Assembly (NCBI GenBank): GCA_022566535.1
Contig: JADFIR010000015.1
Span: forward strand, 1-58,863
Source of the DNA: Planctomycetota bacterium
GTDB taxonomy: Bacteria; Planctomycetota; Phycisphaerae; Phycisphaerales; SM1A02
Direction: 5' to 3'
Length of the DNA stretch: 58,863 nt
The notes under the pieces were generated by a model. The model did not search any database. It was not told the origin of the DNA and saw only the letters and a program-made list of their open reading frames with translations. A program made the translations under genes and the position numbers. Below are positions 33,294 through 42,389 of this stretch, piece after piece (positions within the stretch are counted from its first letter, which is position 1; every line of letters begins with the position of its first letter).

Positions 33294-33575
33294 CTACGCG
33301 GTCACGTCGATGCGCGAGCGGGCCTCGTCATTGTCATTTGGCGCCGGCTGGTGCTTCGCTTCGCGTTCAGCATCCGCTTGCTCGGAGTCGCTCTGTGGAA
33401 GGCGGCGGACGGCCTCCGCCGACTCCACGCCCGCGACCCGCAGCTCAACCTGATCGGCGAACCGCTGGGCGCGGTCGCTGGCGGCCCGCTCACGATCGCG
33501 CGTCTTGCTCGCCGTTTGCTGGGCCTGAGCGGCCTGCACCAGCGAGGTGTCGAGGGGCGAACTGACGACGCTCAT
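33294..33575 (-). CDS. Small charged coiled-coil-like protein (planctomycete type)
   Basis: A 93-residue protein. The N-terminus SSPLDTSLVQAAQAQQTASK continues into a helical, charged stretch (TRDRERAASDRAQRFADQVE) and ELRVAGVESAEAVRRLPQSD, then an acidic Gln/Pro tail. I recall near-identical layouts in other planctomycete genomes, always without known function. The reading frame is kept despite high GC, and the ELRVAGVE core supports a real gene. Confidence 0.6.
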   Translation of the reverse strand: MSVVSSPLDTSLVQAAQAQQTASKTRDRERAASDRAQRFADQVELRVAGVESAEAVRRLPQSDSEQADAEREAKHQPAPNDNDEARSRIDVTA

Positions 33576-33741
33576 ATCAGTCGTATCGACCAGATCGACC
33601 GCTCATCTAAAGCACGACGCCGGGCCGATAATCGCCCGTTGGAAGCCGGGAGATCGCGCGACCTGGCCGCCAAATTCCATTTTCGGGCAGCCCGGTTACA
33701 GTGGGGCGGTCCAGCGGTCTTTGAGCAGCGATGCCGGCTCC

Positions 33742-36700
33742 ATGAACCAGGACGACCTCAAGCAACAGTTGAAGCGCCTTGCCGATCGGCTCGATCGCGT
33801 TGAGCAGCGGCTCGGCTTAGGCGATGAGACCCGGCCGGCTGGCGAGGCCGGCCCGGACGACGTGGCGGCCCGCCGGGGCCCGCCGCCGACCACCCAAGCG
33901 AAGCCGACTGAACCGGCGACAGTGCCGCCTCCGCGCGCCCCGTTCCCTGCCGCACCACCAACGGCACCGACCGGGACACTGCAGCCGCCCCCGGTCGTTG
34001 GCGAGGACAAGCCGGCCGTCGTCGCCCTCTCCCAGCCGCGCCAACAGCCAGCGACCAAACGCTTCGGATCAGAGCCAACCATCACACGCGCGCCGTTGGA
34101 ACTGCTCATCGGTGGGCGGTGGATGGCGTGGGTGGGCGCCATCGTCGTGGTGCTCGGTGCCGGCTTTCTGGTCAAGCTTGGGTACGACTCCGAAGTGTGG
34201 AGCAAACTGTCGTCGCTCACCCAATGTCTGCTGGTCGCAGGATTCGGCGGATTACTCGTCCTGGGGGGTGAGGTGGTTCTGCGGAAGGTTGGCCGGGCAG
34301 CTTCCGTCGGCCTGTTCGGCGCGGGGCTGGGCACACTGTACCTCGACGCCTTCGCCGCCTTTGAGTGGTTCAGCCCACCTCTCGTCTCGCGCGACTGGGC
34401 ACTTGTTCTCATGGCGATCGTGGCGCTGGTTGGCTTCGGGATCACGTTGCACAGCGCCTTTGTCACCATCGGCATCCTGTCGATCATCGGCGGCTACTTG
34501 ACGCCCTGGTTGTTGCGCGGCGCGACGACCCACACGCTTGAGGTGGGCTCGTACTTGACCATGTTATTTGGCATTTCACTGGGGCTCTCCGCGGTGCGGC
34601 CCAAGAGCTTCCGCGCGCTGCGGTACGTCGCCCTGGGCGGGCAGGGTCTCATCGGCCTGAGTTGGGTGCTCGCTACGGTCCGGGGCGAATGGATCACGGC
34701 CTTGGTCTTCATAACCATTTGGTGGGCGATTGTGCTTCTTGAGGTGGTCGTGGCTGCGCTCCGCGAGCAGTCAACCGTTGGCAACGCAATTGCGAGTCTG
34801 CTCTCTACAGTGTGGTTTGTCACCATCGGTTGCTGGGTGCTGGCGAGAGTTCAGCCGCCGGGGTTTGACTGGCTGGGAAGCTTCACTGTGGCGGTGGCGG
34901 TCATCGCGGCCGCGGTCGCCGCTCAGTTTGGACCTGGGCTTGGGGCGCTTCGAGATCGACCGCGCACTGCCATGGACAAGCTCGCCATCGCTCTGTGGGC
35001 ACAGGCCGGTGTGCTCCTCGCCGTTGCGGTTGCGCTTCAGTTCGATGGATACGGTCAGTCCATCGGATGGCTGGCAATTGCTGTAGCAGCGATCGAAATC
35101 GGAAGAAGACTGCCCTCGCGCGGCGTTGACATCTTCGGCCTGATCGTCGGGGCTGTGGCGCTGGCTCGGGTATCGCTGCTGGACTGGTGGCTGGTCCCCG
35201 CCATGAAGACCCAACTGTGGTCGATCGGGCAGGGGCAGGTCAACGTGACCAACTGGTCGATTCTCGCCCTGGTCGCGATCCTCGCCACGCACCTGGCGGC
35301 TCGCCGACTGCGGCAGTACCCGCAGCCGTGGAGAATCATGCCGATCCTGCTCGCCGGTTTGGCGACGCTGGGCTGGATGGGCCTGTGTGTCACCCAATGC
35401 CGGCAGCTCACGATCACCGGAGGCTGGCTGCTGGCGAGCGTCGTACTGCTCGCTGCGGAGCGGGTTGGTCGGCGGCAACGATACTTTGAGATCGGGCTTT
35501 TGGTCCTGCTTGCGGCCGCATGCAAGTGGCTGATGATCGATGCGGCGATGCAGCGCCTTGACCCTGGGTGGGATCCGACGGCGAGGTGGCCCCTTCTCAA
35601 CTGGCAGATGGGTCTGGCCGTGGCAATCGCCGGCGCCGGCTGGTGGGCGGCTCGTCTGCTCGCACGCCGGTCACGAGCCAAGGCGGCCCCGGACACCGGC
35701 GATTCGATCTCCACCGGCTGGCAAGTGGTGCTCCTCGGGGGTGCCGCCTTCTTCCTCATTGCTCTCAGCTTCGAGCTGAACCACACCGTCCAGAGGCTGG
35801 CGGCGGTCGGCCGCACGTATTCCTGGTCGTTCGACCAACTTTGGCAGTTGTTCCTCACCCTGCTGTGGACAATGGGATCCGTCGGCGTCGGTCTGCTGGC
35901 CAGATCGATGATGAGGCGAGGCCCGTCCGGCGAGTTCTCGGGGCCGCATCTGCTTGTTCGTTTCGCGTGGGTGCTCTTGACCCTTTGCGCCGTCAAGTGG
36001 CTCGTGGCCGACACCCTGTATTGGGCGGTCTTTGAGGAGTCGGGACGAACGATCGGCGCCTGGCCGGTTGCGAACATCCAGATGCTCGTTGGTGCGGTCC
36101 TCGTCGCCTCCGCGATGCTGTTATACGGCATGGCCGGATTGAGCCAGGCCGGCACCGACCTCGCGCAGCCCGATGCCACTGGGCGATCCCCATGGGTCCG
36201 ACCCGGCGCCTGGGTGCCGGTAGCGGCAGCGGTGCTGGTGCTATGGGGATTGACGTTTGAGGTCGATCGGGCGCTGGGCCGCTTCACGGCAGCCCGAGGC
36301 GCAGAGTGGGAGCCCTTGTGGAACCCGCTGCACCTGCGAGCGCTGTTGTGGACGCTGCTGTGGGCGGCTGGGGGCTTGGCGATGATGCTGTGGACTCGGC
36401 TTCGCCCCTCCGGGTCGATACTCCTGGCGGGTTGGTTTGTCGTCGTGTTGGCGGCCGTCGCTTGGCTCGGCTACGACACGTTGGGCTGGCGAATCGCCGA
36501 GGGAGTCGTGCTGGCCCGGGTCGTGTTCAACGTGCAGTTTGCCGTGGGAGCGCTTCTGGCAGGAATTCTTGCCGTCGGACTTTGGCGCTGGAGTCAGCGC
36601 AGCGCTGATACGGATTGGGCACTGAAGATGGACCGACACACCAAGCTGGTGGGATGGACGTTGATCGGCTTGATCGGATTGTGGCTGGGCAGCCTGGAAA

Positions 36701-37038
36701 TCGATCGATTCCTGGCGCCGGAGGCTGGGCGCCTGCAGGGGACTGCGGCGATGGCGAGGCAGACATGGCTGAGCATCTATTGCGGGCTCTACGCAATCGC
36801 GCTGATGGCCGTGGGTTTCGCGAAGCGCCAGGCTGCGTGCCGTTATGCCGGGCTTGCCTTGCTCACCATCACGGTCGCTAAGGTGCTGACGGTGGACATG
36901 GCTGAGGTGCGATACGTCTATCGGGTGCTGTCGCTCCTCGGCGTGGGATTACTCTTGGTCGCTACGTCAATCGGGTATGCAAAGCTTGCGCCGAGGCTGC
37001 TTGCCAGCTCATCCCCGTCGGAAGAAGCTGAGCAATAG
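33742..37038 (+). CDS. DUF2339 multi-pass membrane protein
   Basis: A 1098-residue membrane protein. The N-terminus has a coiled coil (DDLKQQLKRLADRLDRVEQR) and a Pro/Ala-rich linker to about residue 110. The family core starts at LELLIGGRWMAWVGAIVVVL, GFLVKLGYDSE and GAGLGTLYLDAFAAFEWF, then more than 20 membrane helices. DUF2339 proteins are widespread, their function is unknown, and roles in envelope or transport have been proposed. ATG 33742 is chosen because the frame upstream reads as non-coding. Length is typical. Confidence 0.88.
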   Translation: MNQDDLKQQLKRLADRLDRVEQRLGLGDETRPAGEAGPDDVAARRGPPPTTQAKPTEPATVPPPRAPFPAAPPTAPTGTLQPPPVVGEDKPAVVALSQPRQQPATKRFGSEPTITRAPLELLIGGRWMAWVGAIVVVLGAGFLVKLGYDSEVWSKLSSLTQCLLVAGFGGLLVLGGEVVLRKVGRAASVGLFGAGLGTLYLDAFAAFEWFSPPLVSRDWALVLMAIVALVGFGITLHSAFVTIGILSIIGGYLTPWLLRGATTHTLEVGSYLTMLFGISLGLSAVRPKSFRALRYVALGGQGLIGLSWVLATVRGEWITALVFITIWWAIVLLEVVVAALREQSTVGNAIASLLSTVWFVTIGCWVLARVQPPGFDWLGSFTVAVAVIAAAVAAQFGPGLGALRDRPRTAMDKLAIALWAQAGVLLAVAVALQFDGYGQSIGWLAIAVAAIEIGRRLPSRGVDIFGLIVGAVALARVSLLDWWLVPAMKTQLWSIGQGQVNVTNWSILALVAILATHLAARRLRQYPQPWRIMPILLAGLATLGWMGLCVTQCRQLTITGGWLLASVVLLAAERVGRRQRYFEIGLLVLLAAACKWLMIDAAMQRLDPGWDPTARWPLLNWQMGLAVAIAGAGWWAARLLARRSRAKAAPDTGDSISTGWQVVLLGGAAFFLIALSFELNHTVQRLAAVGRTYSWSFDQLWQLFLTLLWTMGSVGVGLLARSMMRRGPSGEFSGPHLLVRFAWVLLTLCAVKWLVADTLYWAVFEESGRTIGAWPVANIQMLVGAVLVASAMLLYGMAGLSQAGTDLAQPDATGRSPWVRPGAWVPVAAAVLVLWGLTFEVDRALGRFTAARGAEWEPLWNPLHLRALLWTLLWAAGGLAMMLWTRLRPSGSILLAGWFVVVLAAVAWLGYDTLGWRIAEGVVLARVVFNVQFAVGALLAGILAVGLWRWSQRSADTDWALKMDRHTKLVGWTLIGLIGLWLGSLEIDRFLAPEAGRLQGTAAMARQTWLSIYCGLYAIALMAVGFAKRQAACRYAGLALLTITVAKVLTVDMAEVRYVYRVLSLLGVGLLLVATSIGYAKLAPRLLASSSPSEEAEQ

Positions 37039-37129
37039 GGAACGGTCCGCCGGTATCCAGCGGTCAAGCTGCTGCCACTCCAACCACGCAGGGTTCATAT
37101 CGTCTCCCGACTGAGCGTGGGTCGGCCAA

Positions 37130-38788
37130 TTATTGCTCCGGCCGCGGTTCGTCGTGCGCTGGAGGCTCATCGTCGAGCTGCGATCGTTCGTCCGACTCCT
37201 CCAGCCAGACCACATTCAGCAGTCCCAGCAGGGGATCATCAGGCGAAACGTCCGCAAGCGCCGTTAAGCCTTCTTCAATCAAGTTCCGCTGACCGAGTTG
37301 ATGCCCGATATAAGCAAGCAGAAAGGCATTGAGCGGCCGGTCGCGTTGTCCGACGATCATATGCTCTCGTACAAAACGGATGGCGATGTCGAGCCGTGCC
37401 CGACTGGGAAGCAAGCTTGCTCCAAACTGCACATCGATCATTTCCGGCTGACGCATGAACAAGCGATGTAGGGCCAGCGACGCCGACTTGTATAGGCCGG
37501 CCCCGATCTGGGCGTTGGCCAGCCCAGAGGTTGCCAGCGGATGATTGGGCACGAGCCGCAGCGCACGGGCAAATCGCTGCTCAGCTCGGAAGTACTCACC
37601 GTTGCCCAGCATTTCCTCCGCCCAGGCAAGAAGCTCGTTGAACCGAGTCTGGTCGTTACCGGCGAGGCGGTCCAGTTGCTCGCCGTGGCGTACGATTGCC
37701 CCAAGGTCCTTGATCGTCAACTGCGGGGTCTCATCGCCCGGCGTGGTTCCCCGAGTCGGTCGGAGTTCGCCGGGTTCGCCTGGGGGTTCTTCATTCGACT
37801 CGGCGGTCCCATCCTCGTCTGGCTCAACGAGCTGCCGACGCAGCTGTTCAAACTGCTCGTCGAGGCGCTCAAGCACGCTGGGCTGACCGATGAGATCAAC
37901 ATTTTCTGAGACGGCATAACGCTCGGCAACGCGCTGAAGGATCGTCTCGTAGTCCGGCTGAAGATCTGCCTCGATGCGGGTCTGCAATGTCGCCGACTCC
38001 ACTCGATCTTCCACCGCTTCATCCGCGATCGGGTGCTCCGTGAGGCGGAGGTCCTGGAAGCCGGCTTGAAAAGGCGTGCCCAGAGGGGCGACTTCCCTCC
38101 CCGCTTCCAGATCTTCGCGGGTCCTGGCCAAGTCGTAGCTCGTGAGACCGAGGACCTGTCCGTGCTGCTGCAAGGGAGCCACATGCAGTCCCCGCAGGCT
38201 GGATGCGATGGCCACAATCGATTCGCCCTCTTCGGACCGGAACATGCCGACGATCGCAGGATCGGCTGAGGCTTCATAAGTTTCGGCGGTCGTGCTGAAC
38301 AGTGTAATCTGATCCAGCCTGAATCGATCATCGATGAGTTTCCCGAGCACATAGCGCGTCTGGCCGAGGGATCTCAACATCGCGGCGTCACCGTTCCTGT
38401 GGAAGCCAATGACCCCCAGTTGCTGGCCGAATCGAAGTCGATCGAACGTTTGGCCGGCCGCCACAAAGCTAGGGCTGGACAGGGCGCTGGCGGCCCGAAA
38501 CCGAAACAACGTGTCCGTGCCCACCTCGCCACGGAAGTCCCTCTCGGCGACGTACCCGACGGTCCCATGGAATCCGCGTCCACCTACGACATTGCCCGTG
38601 ATCAGCAGGTTGCGGGCCCGAAAATTCTCGATCTGTGATGGCAGGTTGCCTCCGCCGCTACCGACGATTGGATTGGCATCCAAAATATCGCCGGACCCCA
38701 AGGCGTTCTGAGCGCCCGCCGAGCCGGCGGCGGCCAATACCACCGTCACGCCAACCACCATCGACGGGAAGCAACAATTCTTGTGCAT
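37130..38788 (-). CDS. Secreted tetratricopeptide-containing protein
   Basis: A 552-residue exported protein. ATG 38788 gives a signal peptide (MHKNCCFPSMVVGVTVVLAA, cleavage near AGA-QN). The N-terminal part is a Gly-rich surface-like domain (IVGSGGGNLPSQIENFRARN, LLITGNVVGGRGFHGTVGYV). A Glu/Pro-rich linker precedes TPR-like repeats at about residues 385-510 (LLAWAEEMLGNGEYFRAEQR, FARALRLVPNHPLATSGLAN). It is the last gene after the ECF sigma and anti-sigma genes on the same strand, so it may be part of their regulon. Confidence 0.68.
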   Translation of the reverse strand: MHKNCCFPSMVVGVTVVLAAAGSAGAQNALGSGDILDANPIVGSGGGNLPSQIENFRARNLLITGNVVGGRGFHGTVGYVAERDFRGEVGTDTLFRFRAASALSSPSFVAAGQTFDRLRFGQQLGVIGFHRNGDAAMLRSLGQTRYVLGKLIDDRFRLDQITLFSTTAETYEASADPAIVGMFRSEEGESIVAIASSLRGLHVAPLQQHGQVLGLTSYDLARTREDLEAGREVAPLGTPFQAGFQDLRLTEHPIADEAVEDRVESATLQTRIEADLQPDYETILQRVAERYAVSENVDLIGQPSVLERLDEQFEQLRRQLVEPDEDGTAESNEEPPGEPGELRPTRGTTPGDETPQLTIKDLGAIVRHGEQLDRLAGNDQTRFNELLAWAEEMLGNGEYFRAEQRFARALRLVPNHPLATSGLANAQIGAGLYKSASLALHRLFMRQPEMIDVQFGASLLPSRARLDIAIRFVREHMIVGQRDRPLNAFLLAYIGHQLGQRNLIEEGLTALADVSPDDPLLGLLNVVWLEESDERSQLDDEPPAHDEPRPEQ

Positions 38789-38891
38789 TAGCGACACGCT
38801 CCGGTCCCTACGAAGGATCGGCATCCGACAGTGGCCGGTTCACTATCAACCGCCCGAGAATCTCAAACATCGAATCTACCACCGCTGAATC

Positions 38892-39863
38892 TTAGGGGCT
38901 GGCTTGCCCGAGAGCGTCTTGGAGCGCGCCGGCCGCCTGGCGCAGTTCATCGGAGCTACAGCTCACCAAGAGGTAAATCAAGTACCCATCGCTATAGATC
39001 CAAACCTCGCGGGAGAATCGCTCGCCCGCGGGGAGCTTGTGCCAGTTGTCGGGCTGTAGCGGGACGACGGCGCCCTTGTTCAAGACGGAGTAACCGCCGT
39101 CATCCGGCACAACGAAGACGCTCAAGATGGCCGGGCCGGAACCCTGATTATCGCGCGTGAAGATCAAGTGGCCGGAGCGCTTGCTGGCCGGTACACCGCA
39201 GTATCCGCCGCCGAAGAACTCCCAGCCTCTTTCGTTCAGGCGGTCGGTGAGCGGAACGGCGCTGACCGTCGCTCCGAGCCAACTGCTCAACTCCGCCGCT
39301 GCAAGGTGCGGGTCGCGGAAGGTGGCCTTGTTCGCTCGGGCATCGCCGTTGTCGGCACAGCGGCCGTGCTCAGTCGCCACGAACGGCACCGCATCGGCCA
39401 CGAGATCCACCAGCTGGGGGCGACGCCAGGCGTCGATCGGCCGGCCGAAGATTCCGAACAAGACCGCCCCGGCCACAAGGGCCAATGAGGCGGCGACCGC
39501 ATAGATGTTGGCTCGGGGGGGTGCGTGAAACCACGAGGCGAGCGACCACGTGCTCGCGGTAGTGGCCGGCGGCGGTTTGCTTTGGCGGCTGGCGACCTGC
39601 CCAGCGCTGGTCTGGGGCTCGTCCGCCTCCGCCGCTGCCCCGGCAAGCCTCTGATGGATGCCACTGGCCAGCTCCGGCGGCGCACAGCGGCATTGGACCT
39701 GCATGACGGCGTGTACGTGCTGCTGCAGCTTGCGTTCGAACTCGACGCGGGCGCGATCCTCAGGATGCTGGTGCAGGTGCTCTTGGAGCTGATCGACCTG
39801 CTCCTGGGAGAGCTCTCCGTCGCAGTACAGGCGGATCATCTCGGCCGTCAAATCTTCGCTCAT
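38892..39863 (-). CDS. Membrane-bound anti-sigma factor
   Basis: A 323-residue protein. The N-terminal 50 residues (IRLYCDGELSQEQVDQLQEH, LHQHPEDRARVEFERKLQQH) have the anti-sigma domain layout, though the His-x3-Cys-x2-Cys zinc motif is not complete. A single membrane helix lies near residues 120-140 (IYAVAASLALVAGAVLFGIF). The extracytoplasmic part includes VAELSSWLG-like and LVFTRDNQG-like stretches of unknown fold. The sigma gene lies upstream on the same strand with a 78-base gap, the usual pairing. Confidence 0.72.
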   Translation of the reverse strand: MSEDLTAEMIRLYCDGELSQEQVDQLQEHLHQHPEDRARVEFERKLQQHVHAVMQVQCRCAPPELASGIHQRLAGAAAEADEPQTSAGQVASRQSKPPPATTASTWSLASWFHAPPRANIYAVAASLALVAGAVLFGIFGRPIDAWRRPQLVDLVADAVPFVATEHGRCADNGDARANKATFRDPHLAAAELSSWLGATVSAVPLTDRLNERGWEFFGGGYCGVPASKRSGHLIFTRDNQGSGPAILSVFVVPDDGGYSVLNKGAVVPLQPDNWHKLPAGERFSREVWIYSDGYLIYLLVSCSSDELRQAAGALQDALGQASP

Positions 39864-39941
39864 TGGCCAGCTACCCATTCGTTGGACCGGTCGTCGATGA
39901 TCGTAGATATGCGTCCCACCGGGGGCTACCCACTTTCCATG

Positions 39942-40529
39942 TCAACCGCCGCTGCGCCCGGTTTCTTCGGCCAAATCCGCCAACTGATCGGCCAGAATGC
40001 TGCGGGCCCGGTGAAGGCGGCTCATGACCGTACCAATCGGAATGTCCTGAATCTTCGCGATCTCTCGGTACTTGAGCCCTTCGACCCCCCACAACAGCAG
40101 CACCGTCCGGTATTCGGGCCGTAAGTCCTCGATCGCGCTCTTGAGACGTTCATCGACGAACTCCCAATTCAGGCTGCCAAGGTCCCAAGCCGGGGCAGGT
40201 TCGTCCGGTCCTGGAACGTCCGCAATCGCGCCGTGCAACTCATCGACCGGGACCGGGACGCGCTTGGCCGTCGCTAGGCTCGTGTAGAAGACGTTGTGCA
40301 GGATCTTGAACAGCCAAGGCCGAATGCCGCCACCCCGCTCCTCGAAGCGGTCCGCGACCCGCAGCGCCTTGAGATAGGTCTCCTGCACAAGGTCCGATGC
40401 TTCGCTGGGATGACGCACGAGCTGCATCGCCATGCGAAAGACGGCATCAAGATGCTCCAGGGCCAGGCTTTCGAATTGTTCGCGATTCACTGCCGTATCC
40501 AGCTTGGAGCGACACCACGAACGCATCAT
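39942..40529 (-). CDS. ECF-type RNA polymerase sigma factor
   Basis: A 195-residue sigma-70-family protein. Region 2 reads FESLALEHLDAVFRMAMQLV, HPSEASDLVQETYLKALRVA and PWLFKILHNVFY; region 4 reads EDLRPEYRTVLLLWGVEGLK and YREIAKIQDIPIGTVMSRLH. Both helix sets are complete. The linker holds DVPGPDEPAPAW. It probably responds to envelope conditions through the adjacent anti-sigma factor. The start is uncertain: ATG 40529 (or 40526), or TTG 40553. Confidence 0.88.
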   Translation of the reverse strand: MMRSWCRSKLDTAVNREQFESLALEHLDAVFRMAMQLVRHPSEASDLVQETYLKALRVADRFEERGGGIRPWLFKILHNVFYTSLATAKRVPVPVDELHGAIADVPGPDEPAPAWDLGSLNWEFVDERLKSAIEDLRPEYRTVLLLWGVEGLKYREIAKIQDIPIGTVMSRLHRARSILADQLADLAEETGRSGG

Positions 40530-40629
40530 CGGCTGTTGGAGGGTCTCTGGCAAACGGCCACCCCAACCGACGGGTTTGTACCTGGTGCGTCGGGACTGAA
40601 TTCAGCATTCGACCGTACAATGCCCGACC

Positions 40630-42261
40630 ATGCCCAAGCGTATCTACATCACCACACCCATCTACTACGTCAACGACAAACCGCACATCGGCCACGCCTA
40701 TACCACCACGGTTTGTGATGTCTATGCGCGGTTCATGCGGTTTGCCGGACGGGAGGTCTTCTTCCTCACGGGCACGGATGAGCACGGCCTGAAGGTCGAG
40801 AAGTCGGCGCAGGCCCGCGGCATTTCTCCCCAGCAGCTTGCCGACGAGAACGCCTCCGAGTTCCAGCGGGTGATGTCGCGGCTGGGCTTGACCTTCGATG
40901 ACTTCATCCGCACGACGGAGCCTCGCCACGTGGAACAGGTACAGGCGATGGTTAGAAAGCTGCTCGACACGGATGCGGTGTATCTCGGAGAGTTCGAGGG
41001 CTGGTACGACGAGGGCCAGGAGGAGTATCACACCGAGACGAAGGCCAGGGAACTCGACTACAAGAGCCCCGTGAGCGGTGAACCGCTGGTCCGCGCTAAG
41101 GAGGACAACTATTACTTCCGCCTCAGCGCGTTCCAAGAGCCTCTGGAGAGGCTGTTCCAGCAGCAGCCGGATTTTGTGCGCCCGGCGGCGCGGCGCAACG
41201 AGGTGCTCGGCCGGTTACGCGAGGGCCTTCAGGACGTCCCCATGAGCCGCACGAACTTCACCTGGGGTGTGCCCATGCCCCACGATCCCGGCCACGTCAT
41301 CTATGTCTGGATCGATGCCCTGATGAACTACATCACCGCCTTGGGGCTGGGCGAACCGGACAGCGACGCCTATCGCCAGCGCAGCAAGTACTGGCCGGCG
41401 ACCTACCACATCATCGGCAAGGAAATCCTCTGGTTCCACGCTGTTATCTGGCCGGCCATCCTCATGGCCCTCGATCTGCCGCTTCCAAAGTGCGTCTACG
41501 CACACAGCTTCTGGATCCACGAAGGTCAGAAGATGTCCAAGTCGCTGGGCAACTTCATCGACCTGGCAACCATCCAGCAGTACGTGGACAGGTACGGCCT
41601 GGACGCCTGGCGATACTACATGGCGACCCACGGCCCGCTCGGCGCCACGGACGCGGATTTCAGAGCCGATCATTTCCATAGCGTCTACAACACCGACCTG
41701 GCGAACACCCTGGGCAATTGCGCCAGCCGAACCGCTGCGATGATCAACAAGTACTTCGACGGCTTTGTGCCGGCCGAAGCCGGACCTGACGAGTCCGCCT
41801 TGGCGGAAGAGGAAGGTCCGGATCGCCTGCGCATGATGATCGCCGATCACGACTGGCCGGCGATTGCGAAAGAAGCGGTTAGCTCGAGCACCGCCGCCAT
41901 GGAGGAGATTGATCTCGCACGGTCCATTGGCTCGGCGATCGGTCTGGTCCGCAAGGTCGATGCGTTCATCAACCTGACCGAGCCGTACAAGCTGGCCAAA
42001 GACGAGGGCAAGCGTGGTGAGCTAGGGGCGATTCTCTATCAGTGTCTTGAAGCGGTGCGCATCGCGTCATTGCTGCTGTGGGCAGTGATGCCGGGAAAGA
42101 TGAGCGAGCTGTGGAGCGCGTTGGGATTGTCGATAGAACCAGACGCGGGCAGGCTAGCCGAGCTGGCCGAGTGGGGCGGCCTTGAGCCGGGCCGTCGCGT
42201 GCGCAAGATCGCCCTCTTCCCACGGGTCGATACGCTTAGCGTCATCGAGGGCGCGGCCTGA
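40630..42261 (+). CDS. metG: Methionyl-tRNA synthetase
   Basis: A 543-residue class I synthetase. HIGH is at residues 19-22, KMSKS at 301-305. Other marks are GTDEHGLKVE, EGWYDEGQEEYHTETKAREL (the CP insertion, without the four-Cys zinc knuckle), VYVWIDALMNYITALG and YHIIGKEILWFHAVIWPAIL. The anticodon-binding helical domain ends near TLSVIEGAA. The C-terminal EMAP/OB domain found in many MetRS is absent. ATG 40630 is the natural start. It is divergent from the sigma operon. Confidence 0.96.
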   Translation: MPKRIYITTPIYYVNDKPHIGHAYTTTVCDVYARFMRFAGREVFFLTGTDEHGLKVEKSAQARGISPQQLADENASEFQRVMSRLGLTFDDFIRTTEPRHVEQVQAMVRKLLDTDAVYLGEFEGWYDEGQEEYHTETKARELDYKSPVSGEPLVRAKEDNYYFRLSAFQEPLERLFQQQPDFVRPAARRNEVLGRLREGLQDVPMSRTNFTWGVPMPHDPGHVIYVWIDALMNYITALGLGEPDSDAYRQRSKYWPATYHIIGKEILWFHAVIWPAILMALDLPLPKCVYAHSFWIHEGQKMSKSLGNFIDLATIQQYVDRYGLDAWRYYMATHGPLGATDADFRADHFHSVYNTDLANTLGNCASRTAAMINKYFDGFVPAEAGPDESALAEEEGPDRLRMMIADHDWPAIAKEAVSSSTAAMEEIDLARSIGSAIGLVRKVDAFINLTEPYKLAKDEGKRGELGAILYQCLEAVRIASLLLWAVMPGKMSELWSALGLSIEPDAGRLAELAEWGGLEPGRRVRKIALFPRVDTLSVIEGAA

Positions 42262-42389
42262 GATCGGCTGATCGAAAACCGGTAGGAGCGCGGGATCACC
42301 GCCGCGCATCTGCGTGCGGGGCTATCATCATCCAGCCTTGGGCCCAGCAACTGCGGTCCTTGTCCAGAGCAAACAAAGGAATACGTGTC

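Noticed and set aside
35055..36287. 410-codon open frame on the minus strand
   Set aside because: Antisense to the DUF2339 gene; no membrane or domain pattern of its own.
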